Shown here piece after piece: positions 1-8,283 of a stretch of DNA of 64,000 nt (its first letter is position 1; the number at the start of each line of letters is the position of its first letter). The position numbers and the translations under genes were made by a program. The stretch is from positions 1 through 64,000 of the forward strand of contig CAXQZJ010000079.1 of assembly GCA_964228145.1 (NCBI GenBank). Reading direction: 5' to 3'. This DNA is from Pseudobowmanella sp964228145 (GTDB lineage: Bacteria > Pseudomonadota > Gammaproteobacteria > Enterobacterales > Alteromonadaceae). The notes beneath the pieces were generated by a model. It worked only from the letters and a program-made list of their open reading frames with translations, was not told where the DNA came from and did not search any database.

Positions 1-277
1 CCTGGCGCTTGTTACCGTAGCTACCATTGCTCACCTTGCCATTAACAAACAGGCTCTGCTGTTGTAATTCGGCGACCAGTTTCGGCGGGCTTATGACAAG
101 TCCGCTCTCAATTTCCTTCAAAAACTGATAAACTTGCCAGATTGAAGCTGTGGTTATCGATCAATTTGAAATCGCTAAGGGCAAAAAGCTCGCTATATCA
201 GTTAGTTAATTTGGTATTTACACAGTTATTGGTGCTTTAACCGAATTTGGTTAAATACATAATAAAAAGGAGAATTC
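1..277. other. left-edge region without an assignable gene
   Basis: No gene can be assigned with confidence. On the minus strand a frame is open from position 160 to the left edge, and its translation looks protein-like. It has no ATG or GTG with a ribosome binding site; the first usable codon is a TTG at 121-119 without Shine-Dalgarno. It could be a decayed gene end or chance. The last 40 bases hold the leader of the next gene. Confidence 0.4.
236..255. promoter_or_regulatory. 7-bp inverted repeat upstream of the DUF819 gene
   Basis: TTTAACC (236-242) and GGTTAAA (249-255) are perfect inverted arms around a 6-base spacer, 22 bases before the start codon at 278. The position would suit an operator or a small leader hairpin. 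I do not recognise the motif as belonging to a known regulator, so the role is inference. Confidence 0.3.
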
Positions 278-1540
278 ATGGAGTCAGCGCTTTTTACCAA
301 CAATGGTGTTGTGATGGGGTTGCTTGCCATCATTTTAGGGGCAATTTTATATACTTCGAACCACGCTGCATTTAAGAAGTTTTACACCTTTGTCCCTGCG
401 TTGTTGCTGTGCTATTTCATCCCATCTTTGTTAAATACGATTCCATCTTTGTTTAATACACCTGAATTAGTCGCAGAACAAACGTCCGACGATTTATATT
501 ATTTTGCTTCACGCTACCTGTTGCCGGCTTGTTTAGTGTTGTTGACCCTGAGCTTGGATTTAAAGTCGATCATGGCCTTGGGCCCAAAGGCGCTGATTTT
601 ATTCTTTACCGGTACTTTGGGCATTGTAATCGGCGGACCCATTGCATTGATTGTGATATCCGCGGTCGCGCCTGACATGATTGGCGGCTACGGTCCAGAT
701 GAAGTGTGGCGAGGCATGACCACAGTGGCCGGCAGCTGGATTGGCGGTGGGGCGAACCAAGCGGCAATGAAAGAAACCTTTGAGGTTGGTGACGAAATTT
801 TCAGCGCCATGGTGACAGTGGATATCATAGTTGCCAACATCTGGATGGCGGTGCTGCTGATTATGGCCGGACAGAATAAAAAGATCGACGCCTACACAGG
901 GGCTGATGTTTCTGCCATAGAAGATATCAAGGTCAAGGTCGAGGCCTTCGAACGTGAACATGCCCGCATTCCCAGTATCAATGATCTGATGATGATCATC
1001 GCAGTAGGCATAGGGGCTATGGGCCTTTCTCATTTGGTCGCGGACACTATTGTACCCCTGATGAAAACGCATTTCCCGGAGTTGGCGCGTTATAGTTTGC
1101 ACAGCGGTTTCTTTTGGTTAATCGTCACTGCAACCACAATCGGTATTGCATTGTCCTTTACTAAGGCACGACACCTTGAACGTGCCGGCGCCTCTAAAGT
1201 GGGCAGCCTGTTTGTATATATTTTAGTGGCGACCATTGGTCTGCATATGGATGTGACCAAAATCGTTGATTCATTTGGCTTCTTCCTGCTGGGAGCAGTG
1301 TGGATGTTGATACACGCATCACTGATGTTGTTAGTCGCCTGGTTTATTAAAGCGCCGTTGTTTTACATGGCTGTCGGTAGTCAGGCCAACGTCGGTGGTG
1401 CAGCTTCTGCCCCTGTGGTTGCAGCTGCATTTCACCCGGCCCTCGCACCGGTGGGTGTCTTGTTAGCAGTGATGGGGTATGCGGTCGGCACTTATATGGC
1501 CTATATTTGCGGATTAATTATGCAAGGGGTAGCAATGTAA
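278..1540 (+). CDS. DUF819 family integral membrane protein
   Basis: A 420-residue, very hydrophobic protein with about ten predicted membrane segments spread over its whole length and one soluble stretch near residues 200-235. The glycine-rich segments GSWIGGGANQAA (about 150-161) and GSQANVGGAASAPVVAAA (about 368-385) are repeated-like motifs typical of the DUF819 (YjcL-like) family. The family resembles transporters, but no substrate is established. The ATG at 278 follows the good Shine-Dalgarno AAAAAGGAG. Its stop codon overlaps the start of kdsA by one base, so the two are probably translated together. A link to sugar or keto-acid transport is only an inference from that pairing. Confidence 0.85.
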   Translation: MESALFTNNGVVMGLLAIILGAILYTSNHAAFKKFYTFVPALLLCYFIPSLLNTIPSLFNTPELVAEQTSDDLYYFASRYLLPACLVLLTLSLDLKSIMALGPKALILFFTGTLGIVIGGPIALIVISAVAPDMIGGYGPDEVWRGMTTVAGSWIGGGANQAAMKETFEVGDEIFSAMVTVDIIVANIWMAVLLIMAGQNKKIDAYTGADVSAIEDIKVKVEAFEREHARIPSINDLMMIIAVGIGAMGLSHLVADTIVPLMKTHFPELARYSLHSGFFWLIVTATTIGIALSFTKARHLERAGASKVGSLFVYILVATIGLHMDVTKIVDSFGFFLLGAVWMLIHASLMLLVAWFIKAPLFYMAVGSQANVGGAASAPVVAAAFHPALAPVGVLLAVMGYAVGTYMAYICGLIMQGVAM

Positions 1541-2400
1541 TGGCAACATTGAACAATCTTCAGACAATTCAAGTCGGTAACCATCAGGTCGCTAACGATC
1601 GGCCTTTTGTGTTGTTCGGCGGCATGAATGTTCTTGAGTCCCGGGATCTGGCTATGCAGATTGCTGAGCACTACAAGACAATCACAGACAAGCTGGGTAT
1701 ACCCTGGGTGTTCAAAGCGTCTTTTGACAAAGCCAATCGATCTTCGGTGCATTCATACCGCGGGCCGGGTATGGAAGAGGGGCTGAAAATCTTTGAAGAA
1801 GTGAAGCGAACCTTTGATGTCCCAGTGATCACCGATGTCCACGAACCGTACCAGGCAGCACCGGTTGCTGAAGTGGCTGATGTCATTCAGTTGCCTGCAT
1901 TCTTGGCCCGTCAGACAGACTTGGTGGTGGCAATGGCCAAAACCAATGCCGTGATCAATGTGAAAAAACCCCAGTTTCTGGCCCCCCATGAAATGCGTCA
2001 TATTATTACCAAATTTCAGGAAGCCGATAATAATAAGATTATCTTGTGTGAGCGTGGCAGTTGTTACGGCTATAACAACCTGGTGGTGGACATGCTAGGC
2101 ATGGATGAGATGAAAACCATGGCACCGGTCATTTTCGATGCCACCCATGCGCTGCAAAAACCTGGCGGGCGTGAAAGCTCTGCTGATGGCCGTCGTGCAC
2201 AGGCGGCGCAATTGGCGCGTAGTGGCATGGCATTAGGTTTAGCCGGGTTATTCATCGAGGCCCACCCTGATCCGAATCAAGCAAAATGTGACGGTCCCTG
2301 TGCCTTACCGTTGGCAAAACTGGAACCTTATCTTGCTCAGATGAAAGCGCTGGATGACTTAGTCAAGCAGTTCCCAGCTTTGGATACCAGCGCCAACTAA
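1540..2400 (+). CDS. kdsA: 3-deoxy-8-phosphooctulonate synthase
   Basis: Condenses phosphoenolpyruvate with arabinose 5-phosphate to give KDO 8-phosphate, the cytoplasmic first step towards the lipopolysaccharide inner-core sugar KDO. The 286 residues match the usual length (about 284). Visible motifs are KASFDKANRSS, TDVHE, NVKKPQF, DATHALQKPGG and EAHPDPNQAKCDGP. Asn30 in GGMNVLES replaces the cysteine of metal-dependent enzymes, which marks the metal-independent class. The start at 1540 is chosen because family members begin just before this region; an in-frame ATG at 1507 would add 11 unrelated residues inside the upstream gene. It overlaps the DUF819 stop (TAATG). kdsA usually sits near prmC/hemA, so this could be a relocated or second copy. 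Confidence 0.95.
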   Translation: MATLNNLQTIQVGNHQVANDRPFVLFGGMNVLESRDLAMQIAEHYKTITDKLGIPWVFKASFDKANRSSVHSYRGPGMEEGLKIFEEVKRTFDVPVITDVHEPYQAAPVAEVADVIQLPAFLARQTDLVVAMAKTNAVINVKKPQFLAPHEMRHIITKFQEADNNKIILCERGSCYGYNNLVVDMLGMDEMKTMAPVIFDATHALQKPGGRESSADGRRAQAAQLARSGMALGLAGLFIEAHPDPNQAKCDGPCALPLAKLEPYLAQMKALDDLVKQFPALDTSAN

Positions 2401-2404
2401 CCCC

Positions 2405-3310
2405 ATGGATACATATCGATTGCCACCGTTGAATGCGTTAAAAGCATTCGAGGTGGCTGCTCGCCATTTGAGTTTTACTCGCGCAGCAGAAGAGTTATTT
2501 GTTACTCAGGCTGCGGTGAGTCATCAGATAAAAACCCTCGAAGCTTTTTTGGGGATAAAACTTTTTATCCGTCGTAACCGTAAGCTGCTGCTGACAGAAG
2601 AAGGGCAAAGCTATTACGCTGACATCAAGTCGATCTTTGTAGACATACAGGATGCGACTCAACGTCTGGTGGCCAGTGGTGAAAAAGGCGCGATTACCGT
2701 TAGTGTCCCACCGAGTTTTGCAACCCAGTGGTTGGTACCAAAAATTCATCAATTCAGCACATTACATCCGGAAATAGATGTTCGAATAAAAGCGGTTGAT
2801 TTTGACGAAGGCTTTTTGACCGATGATGTTGATGTGGCGATCTATTATGGACGCGGTAAGTGGTCGGGTCTGCATGCTGAAAAACTGCACACAGAATATC
2901 TTACTCCTATGTGCTCGCCTATTATGCTGCTAAAGAGTGGTAAGCCACTAAAAAGTCTCGACGACCTCAAATACCATAATTTGCTTCACGATCATTCTCG
3001 TCAGGGCTGGAAAGATTGGTTACGACACTTTCAAGTGGCCGGCGTCAATGTAAATCAGGGGCCGGTTTTTTCCCATACAATGCTTGTTTTACAGGCCGCT
3101 GCCATTGGGCAGGGCGTGGCCCTCGGCCACTCAGTGCTGGCACGCCCGGATATTGCAGCAGGCCGCCTGGTATGTCCATTTGGCGAAAAACTAGTCAGTA
3201 AGCAAGCGTACTACTTTGTGTGTCATCAGTCTCAAGCGGAGCTAGGCAAAATTGTTGCGTTTCGGGATTGGCTGTTGCAGGAAGTGGAAAAAGAACAGGA
3301 AGAGTTTTGA
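2405..3310 (+). CDS. gcvA: LysR-type regulator GcvA
   Basis: A 301-residue LysR-family DNA-binding regulator. The N-terminal helix-turn-helix (about residues 20-65, including FTRAAEELFVTQAAVSHQIK) is nearly identical to that of GcvA, which controls the glycine cleavage operon and small RNA GcvB in enterobacteria. The C-terminal effector domain keeps GcvA features such as DDVDVAIYYGRG and QAELGKI. It follows kdsA by four bases, without a clear ribosome binding site of its own, and overlaps the next gene by one base. With ygdD and rlmM downstream it reproduces the gcvA-ygdD-rlmM cluster of enterobacteria. No gcv genes are in the window, so the target is inferred from homology. Confidence 0.92.
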   Translation: MDTYRLPPLNALKAFEVAARHLSFTRAAEELFVTQAAVSHQIKTLEAFLGIKLFIRRNRKLLLTEEGQSYYADIKSIFVDIQDATQRLVASGEKGAITVSVPPSFATQWLVPKIHQFSTLHPEIDVRIKAVDFDEGFLTDDVDVAIYYGRGKWSGLHAEKLHTEYLTPMCSPIMLLKSGKPLKSLDDLKYHNLLHDHSRQGWKDWLRHFQVAGVNVNQGPVFSHTMLVLQAAAIGQGVALGHSVLARPDIAAGRLVCPFGEKLVSKQAYYFVCHQSQAELGKIVAFRDWLLQEVEKEQEEF

Positions 3311-3912
3311 TGTCGACTCCTATCGCAAGATTATTACTGACCCATGGCGCAGGCGCAGGCACACAGTCGGATTTCATTCAAAAGTTAGCAGAACGTTTAC
3401 GTGCTCAGCAACTCGACGTAGTGCTGTTCGATTTTGCTTATATGGAGAAAATGAAAGCAACGGGTAAACGACGCCCTCCGTCGCCAATATCGGCACTGTT
3501 GCAAGAACTTAACGATGCGGTTAATCGGCAGGCGAAGGATTTACCTTTGTTTATCGGTGGAAAGTCGATGGGTGGACGCGCGTGTACTATGTTAGCTGCC
3601 AATGACAACGTCAAAGGCGCGATTGCATACGGTTATCCGTTTCATCCGATGGGCAAGCCGGAAAATCTGCGAATCGCTCATTTACAATCCTTGATACGAC
3701 CAACCTTGATTATTCAGGGTGATCGAGATCCGTTCGGCACGCAACAGGAGGTGGCGAGTTATCCTTTGTGTGACCGCTTGCAAATTACCCTATTGGCAGA
3801 CGCAGAGCACAGTTTCAAAACCCTGCGAACGTCGGCTTTCAGTCAAACTGATCATCTACACACAGCGGCTCAAAAGACGGCTGAATTTATCAGAGAAACG
3901 CTATGCATCTAA
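3310..3912 (+). CDS. small alpha/beta hydrolase (KANL3/Tex30-like)
   Basis: A 200-residue cytoplasmic alpha/beta-hydrolase fold protein. It shows THGAGAG near the N-terminus (oxyanion region), the nucleophile elbow GGKSMGGR (serine near residue 89), the acid in QGDRDPFG and a histidine in DAEHSFK, so the triad looks complete. This pattern fits the KANL3/Tex30-like family, whose substrates are not known. The ATG at 3310 overlaps the gcvA stop (TGATG), which argues for coupled translation; longer in-frame starts inside gcvA give no family match. Its end overlaps ygdD by ten bases. In E. coli this gene is not part of the gcvA-ygdD-rlmM cluster. Confidence 0.82.
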   Translation: MSTPIARLLLTHGAGAGTQSDFIQKLAERLRAQQLDVVLFDFAYMEKMKATGKRRPPSPISALLQELNDAVNRQAKDLPLFIGGKSMGGRACTMLAANDNVKGAIAYGYPFHPMGKPENLRIAHLQSLIRPTLIIQGDRDPFGTQQEVASYPLCDRLQITLLADAEHSFKTLRTSAFSQTDHLHTAAQKTAEFIRETLCI

Positions 3913-4265
3913 TCTTGTTTATTGCCGGTTTGCTCGGTGCTGCGTCAGCACTACTGGGTGCAGTCGGAGCTCACAGTTTAGGTCTGGAAAACCAGGCATT
4001 GATCAGCTGGACAACCGCCGAACGGTATATGATGTTCCATGCCGTTGCTTTAATTGGCCTGGCAATCCTCTATGATCGTCATCCAAAGCGTTGGATTGTC
4101 AGCAGTGCGGTGCTATTGGCTGTGGGAACGGTATTGTTTAGCGGCAGTATTTTTATTATGACCGGAACTGAACTGCGTTGGTTATGGTGGCTGACGCCTA
4201 TAGGTGGCGTATTATTGATCACAGGTTGGGTGACATTAGCACTGGGAGCAATAAAAAACCGATGA
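3903..4265 (+). CDS. ygdD: DUF423 inner-membrane protein YgdD
   Basis: A 120-residue protein with four predicted membrane helices (about residues 4-24, 38-58, 65-86 and 94-115). The N-terminal GLLGAASALLGAVGAHSL and the segment RYMMFHAVALIGLAIL are typical of the DUF423 family. Function is unknown. It overlaps the upstream hydrolase by ten bases and the downstream rlmM by four (ATGA), so translation of the three is likely coupled. The adjacency to gcvA and rlmM is conserved in gammaproteobacteria. Confidence 0.88.
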   Translation: MHLILFIAGLLGAASALLGAVGAHSLGLENQALISWTTAERYMMFHAVALIGLAILYDRHPKRWIVSSAVLLAVGTVLFSGSIFIMTGTELRWLWWLTPIGGVLLITGWVTLALGAIKNR

Positions 4266-5320
4266 ATACTTTGGTAGCATATTGCCGCCCGGGCTTTGAA
4301 CACGACCTTAGTGATGAATTAAATCGCTTAGTCGGGATGAGTGGTGCTTACGGCTATGGTCAGCCAAACACGGGAAGCGGATTTGTTGCGTTTGAATTAT
4401 TTGGTCAGCAAAGTGCCGTGGAAGTGTTGTCTCAACTTGACTTTACTCATCTGGTCTTCGGTCGCCAGTGGTTTGCAGGCTATCAGTTCAGTGATTTACC
4501 AGCGAATGACAGAATAACCCCGTTACTGCAATTGTGTGAAGGCGTTCCCCAGTGTGGCGAGATATTTGTTGAATTTCCTGATACCGACAGTGGACGGGAA
4601 CTTGCAACGTTTTGCCGAAAGTTTACTGTGCCATTACGTCAGGCACTGCGGGGTAAGGGGATACTGAGTACCAAACCCGATCCGGATTTACCTGTGTTGC
4701 ATGTATTCATGCTCGATTCGAGTCGTGGTTTTGTAGGTGTCAGTCAGCCGGGTAATCACAGTCCTCACTATAATGGTATCCAACGATTACGTTTTCCGTC
4801 CGGGGCGCCAAGTCGCTCAACCTTAAAACTTGAAGAAGCAATTCGTCTTTTCCTCAGTGAAAAACAACAAAACCAATGGTTCAAACCTGGCATGACAGGG
4901 GTAGATTTGGGCGCTTGTCCCGGCGGATGGACCTATCAATTAGTCAGCCGTGGACTGCAGGTTCAAGCCATAGATAATGGTGAAATTGACGAGCAGCTTA
5001 TGGCCACCGGTTTAGTGCGTCATTACGCAGTTGACGGATTTAAATATCAGCCCAACCCCAAGCCTGTAGATTGGTTAGTGTGTGACATGATAGAACGACC
5101 CGACAGAGTCGCACTTTTAATGGCTCAGTGGCTCAAGCAAGGCTGGGCGAAACGAGCGATCTTTAACCTTAAATTGCCGATGAAGAAACGCTTCGATAGC
5201 TATCTTGAGTGTGTGAAAATTATTGAAGATACCCTCGGTGGTGCGGCTCGTATTGACTTGAAAGCCCGTCACCTATATCACGATCGGGAAGAAATCACTC
5301 TGTTTTTGGCGATGCGTTAG
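4262..5320 (+). CDS. rlmM: 23S rRNA 2'-O-ribose methyltransferase RlmM (C2498)
   Basis: Uses S-adenosylmethionine to methylate the 2'-hydroxyl of C2498 in 23S rRNA. The 352 residues carry an N-terminal THUMP-like RNA-binding part and a C-terminal Rossmann methyltransferase with the SAM loop GVDLGACPGGWTYQLV (about residues 217-232), the acidic CDM and the lysine segment NLKLPMKKRF. The start at 4262 gives MNTLVAYCRPGFE, as in the family (E. coli enzyme 366 residues), and overlaps the ygdD stop as ATGA. Its 3' end overlaps the convergent transglutaminase gene by 26 bases. Confidence 0.95.
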   Translation: MNTLVAYCRPGFEHDLSDELNRLVGMSGAYGYGQPNTGSGFVAFELFGQQSAVEVLSQLDFTHLVFGRQWFAGYQFSDLPANDRITPLLQLCEGVPQCGEIFVEFPDTDSGRELATFCRKFTVPLRQALRGKGILSTKPDPDLPVLHVFMLDSSRGFVGVSQPGNHSPHYNGIQRLRFPSGAPSRSTLKLEEAIRLFLSEKQQNQWFKPGMTGVDLGACPGGWTYQLVSRGLQVQAIDNGEIDEQLMATGLVRHYAVDGFKYQPNPKPVDWLVCDMIERPDRVALLMAQWLKQGWAKRAIFNLKLPMKKRFDSYLECVKIIEDTLGGAARIDLKARHLYHDREEITLFLAMR

Positions 5321-7328
5321 TGCGATTCGCTACACCATTGTGGCGTTTAACCGCCATTTTTAGCTGTTGCAAATCCTCAGATAGATCCACGCTTTTGTCG
5401 ACCTTGCCCCGATACTCAATTTGAGTGTAATGGCGCATCAGGGTAAGAAACGCCTGATACACGTCATTGGGCATACGCTGAAGGTTATTTTCTGCGATCG
5501 AAAGGGGCGTGTCTTGTTTTCTAATGACCGGATAGTAGCCTTGAATGGCCTTTAGCGCTTTGAAGTAGATTCGTTGCTGTGGACTCAAACGCGTCGGCCA
5601 CCAGGCCCGCCAATGGTAGAGAGCCAGCAATAACAGTATTCCCAGTGTAAGGGCGACGGCAAACAAAAATAATCGCTTAGGTGATAGGTCTCCGATGAGA
5701 TGGCGCAACAGGTCTCTTTGTTGCTGTTGGTCATATCCCAGTACCCAGCGCGTCCATAGATAGTCCCATTCGTTCAATCTCAGCCGTAACTGATTTAACC
5801 AGGCGTGTTGACTGAATTTTAGCAACGAAAACTCTTCTTCCAGAAACCCCTCCTGATCTTGCAGTGCCTGCTGGAAGCCCATTTCAATTCTGTCTGGTGC
5901 TACCCAAGCTGTGGGATCGACACGCATCCAACGTTGCTCTGTAGGGTGCCAATACTCTACCCACGCGTGAGCATCATACTGGTATACGCTGATAAAGCCC
6001 CGTTGATGATCTTCGCCACCTTGATAGCCGCTGACTAAACGGGCGGGAATATCAGCTAATCGCAGCAGGTAGGCCAATGCAGATGCGTAATGACCGCAAA
6101 ATCCCTGACGATAATCGAACAAAAACTGGTCAATCATGTTGTTTTGCATCAGAGGAGGTTTGAGAGTGTAAGCGAACTCCTGCTGCTGCATAAACCGGCG
6201 TATTTCTGCGATTAATGCGGCTGGGGTGGTGTGCTGCTTTTTCAACTCCGTTAACCACAGTTGCGTTCTTGGATTGCCTTCGGTAGGCACAGTTAAGTTA
6301 AGTTGTCTGTCAAAGTAGATGTTAGCGCCAGTGAGCGCGGCATTGGGGTAACTATCAACCCGGTATTTGAGCGAACTGCTGAGCGGGACTTGCGATTGTA
6401 AGGTGAAATCACTCAGGGCGAACACGTCCGGGTCGGTCGATGTGGCGAGATCCAGTCCAAACAACCACCGGTTGGATGCCGGCTCAGTGATCACTTCATA
6501 GCTTAACGATGGGCCCGCCACCTGGTGTTGAGCTTGCACGTTAAAATATCGAGCACGGTTTTGCTCTCGCGATCTAAGCCTGGCCACAGACCATGCGCTA
6601 CCGTCAAATTCTTCCATTACCAGGGTGCGCCAATATCGTTGGGATTGGGGTGGGGCTGGCCCGTCAAAGGTTGCTCGAAAGGCCAGTTCCGAGGATTGCG
6701 AGAGGTTGGCAAAATCACCAGGATTTACTGTGTCTGATAGGCCGGTGCTACCTGCACTGTTATTCGGCATTTGCCAAATTGGTCCGAGCTGAGGCATCAG
6801 CAGAAACAGCAGTAATGCCAGAGGCAGCGCTTGAATCATCATAGTTAAACAAGGTCGCAGCCACGACGGACCGGGGCGGCGTCCGAGATGGAGCAAAAAC
6901 AGGGCACACAGTATCGCAGCCTGAAGTAAACCGATAAACAGTCCGGTATAAATTGACTGATGATAAATAAACAAACAGGCGGTCAAAAACAGCAGCGACA
7001 GTGCTAATTGGTGGTACGCCCGCTGGTTTTTCAATAACATTAATTTTAATCCGCTGGCCAGCACCAGCAGATTGATCATACCCTCTAACAATCCATTACC
7101 CCAACCAAAGTAGATCAACGCAAGGCCTGATAGAAGGGCGAGTAAGTTCATGGTCCGCAGTGACAGCGTGTCCTTTTGCCAACCAAGAGACACACTAACG
7201 CGGGAAATAACCGCCACCACGATCAGTAGCAAAATCCAGACTTGTAACGGCGTTGTGAGCAATAGTGCGCAGGCTAACAGACTCAGTGCCAGCAAAATGG
7301 CACTTTGTGGTTGACCGCGCTCAGTCAC
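5295..7328 (-). CDS. TgpA-type membrane transglutaminase-like protein (DUF3488)
   Basis: A 677-residue inner-membrane protein. Residues 8-180 hold about six membrane helices (DUF3488). A periplasmic region follows, with a transglutaminase-like domain whose cysteine-histidine-aspartate triad is visible: Cys411 in QGFCGHYAS, His454 in DAHAWVEYW and Asp471 in RVDPTAW. One more helix lies near 553-575, then a DUF4129-like cytoplasmic tail. The family includes Pseudomonas TgpA, an essential protein of unknown substrate. The start overlaps the end of the DUF58 gene by eight bases, giving a MoxR-DUF58-TgpA operon. The gene ends inside rlmM on the other strand. Confidence 0.9.
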   Translation of the reverse strand: MTERGQPQSAILLALSLLACALLLTTPLQVWILLLIVVAVISRVSVSLGWQKDTLSLRTMNLLALLSGLALIYFGWGNGLLEGMINLLVLASGLKLMLLKNQRAYHQLALSLLFLTACLFIYHQSIYTGLFIGLLQAAILCALFLLHLGRRPGPSWLRPCLTMMIQALPLALLLFLLMPQLGPIWQMPNNSAGSTGLSDTVNPGDFANLSQSSELAFRATFDGPAPPQSQRYWRTLVMEEFDGSAWSVARLRSREQNRARYFNVQAQHQVAGPSLSYEVITEPASNRWLFGLDLATSTDPDVFALSDFTLQSQVPLSSSLKYRVDSYPNAALTGANIYFDRQLNLTVPTEGNPRTQLWLTELKKQHTTPAALIAEIRRFMQQQEFAYTLKPPLMQNNMIDQFLFDYRQGFCGHYASALAYLLRLADIPARLVSGYQGGEDHQRGFISVYQYDAHAWVEYWHPTEQRWMRVDPTAWVAPDRIEMGFQQALQDQEGFLEEEFSLLKFSQHAWLNQLRLRLNEWDYLWTRWVLGYDQQQQRDLLRHLIGDLSPKRLFLFAVALTLGILLLLALYHWRAWWPTRLSPQQRIYFKALKAIQGYYPVIRKQDTPLSIAENNLQRMPNDVYQAFLTLMRHYTQIEYRGKVDKSVDLSEDLQQLKMAVKRHNGVANRTNASPKTE

Positions 7329-8283
7329 GGGGAAACTCCGCCAGCATGCGCAAACACTTTATACAGTGGTTATGACTGCTGTCTGGCCCTAGTACATGAC
7401 CGTTGAGTTTAAACACAAAGGGGCGTTGTGTATGTAAGGATTGGGTCACTAGAAAACTCAACTGTTGCAGTTTAGTTTCGTCATCTTTGCCGGGCATCGT
7501 GGTGAGTTCTAGGACCACTGCGCGATGTTCATTGGTGTTGAATTGCTTGGTAAACAGTCCTTTTCCTTGTGCCAGGGCCTTCCAGGCAATGTGACTGCGA
7601 GGCTCGCCATGTTGCATTGCCCGCAACCGATCAAAATCTTCTTGGCCTGTGACAGTTTTACTTCCCGTTGATGTGGCATCCTGTCCTATCTCAAGGGGTG
7701 GGGGAAATCCGCAGCTCAGAGGTTCGGGATAAACCACAACGGCTAAGTTTGGTGCCAATAACGTCCAGCAACGAATAAGACCGAACGGATAACTGAGGCT
7801 AAATCGCACTCGCGGGAGGGTATGAATACCACGATAAGGCATTAATAGGTCTAATTGGTGACGCTGCTCATGACTGGGTAGGTCGATGTGGAACTCATCC
7901 TTGTGACCTTCGAAGCGACAAATCAGCTCACCTCGGGCATGGTGAGCTTCAATCCAAACCGGCAATAAACAACGCTGCTGAGCATAGACATCATTGATGT
8001 GGCCAAAGCGAAAATGCAGTGATTGAAAGTTTCGATACGCACTGACAATGCTTAATAAAAAGACACTGAGTAAAAAATAACAACTGAATAAAATCAGGTT
8101 ATTTTGATAATTGGTACCTAGTACAAATAGGATTCCGCACAGTATTAAATACATTAATCCGAGTCTACCCGGGAAAATAAAGATACTGTTATGGCTAAGT
8201 TGCGTTTCAGTCTGAGGTGGAATTCGCTTGTCCAGCCAACGATTGAATTTGCGTTGCCATACGCTGCGCAGTGTTTTAATCAT
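7321..8283 (-). CDS. DUF58 domain membrane protein
   Basis: A 320-residue protein with two membrane helices near residues 35-80 and a cytoplasmic DUF58 region that contains the family hallmark GEPRSHIAWKALA followed by KGLFTKQF. DUF58 proteins have a von Willebrand A-like fold and occur next to MoxR ATPases; this gene overlaps the MoxR gene by four bases and the transglutaminase gene by eight. The trio probably forms an envelope-associated complex in which the ATPase remodels or activates the membrane partners. That role is inferred from family context, not shown here. Confidence 0.88.
   Translation of the reverse strand: MIKTLRSVWQRKFNRWLDKRIPPQTETQLSHNSIFIFPGRLGLMYLILCGILFVLGTNYQNNLILFSCYFLLSVFLLSIVSAYRNFQSLHFRFGHINDVYAQQRCLLPVWIEAHHARGELICRFEGHKDEFHIDLPSHEQRHQLDLLMPYRGIHTLPRVRFSLSYPFGLIRCWTLLAPNLAVVVYPEPLSCGFPPPLEIGQDATSTGSKTVTGQEDFDRLRAMQHGEPRSHIAWKALAQGKGLFTKQFNTNEHRAVVLELTTMPGKDDETKLQQLSFLVTQSLHTQRPFVFKLNGHVLGPDSSHNHCIKCLRMLAEFPRD

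Noticed and set aside
1..160. Protein-like minus-strand frame running off the left edge
   Set aside because: No ATG or GTG start with a ribosome binding site within the window, so I cannot support a gene; kept as unassigned region.
599..1102. Long minus-strand open frame inside the DUF819 gene
   Set aside because: Its translation has no family features and it lies fully opposite a well-supported gene.
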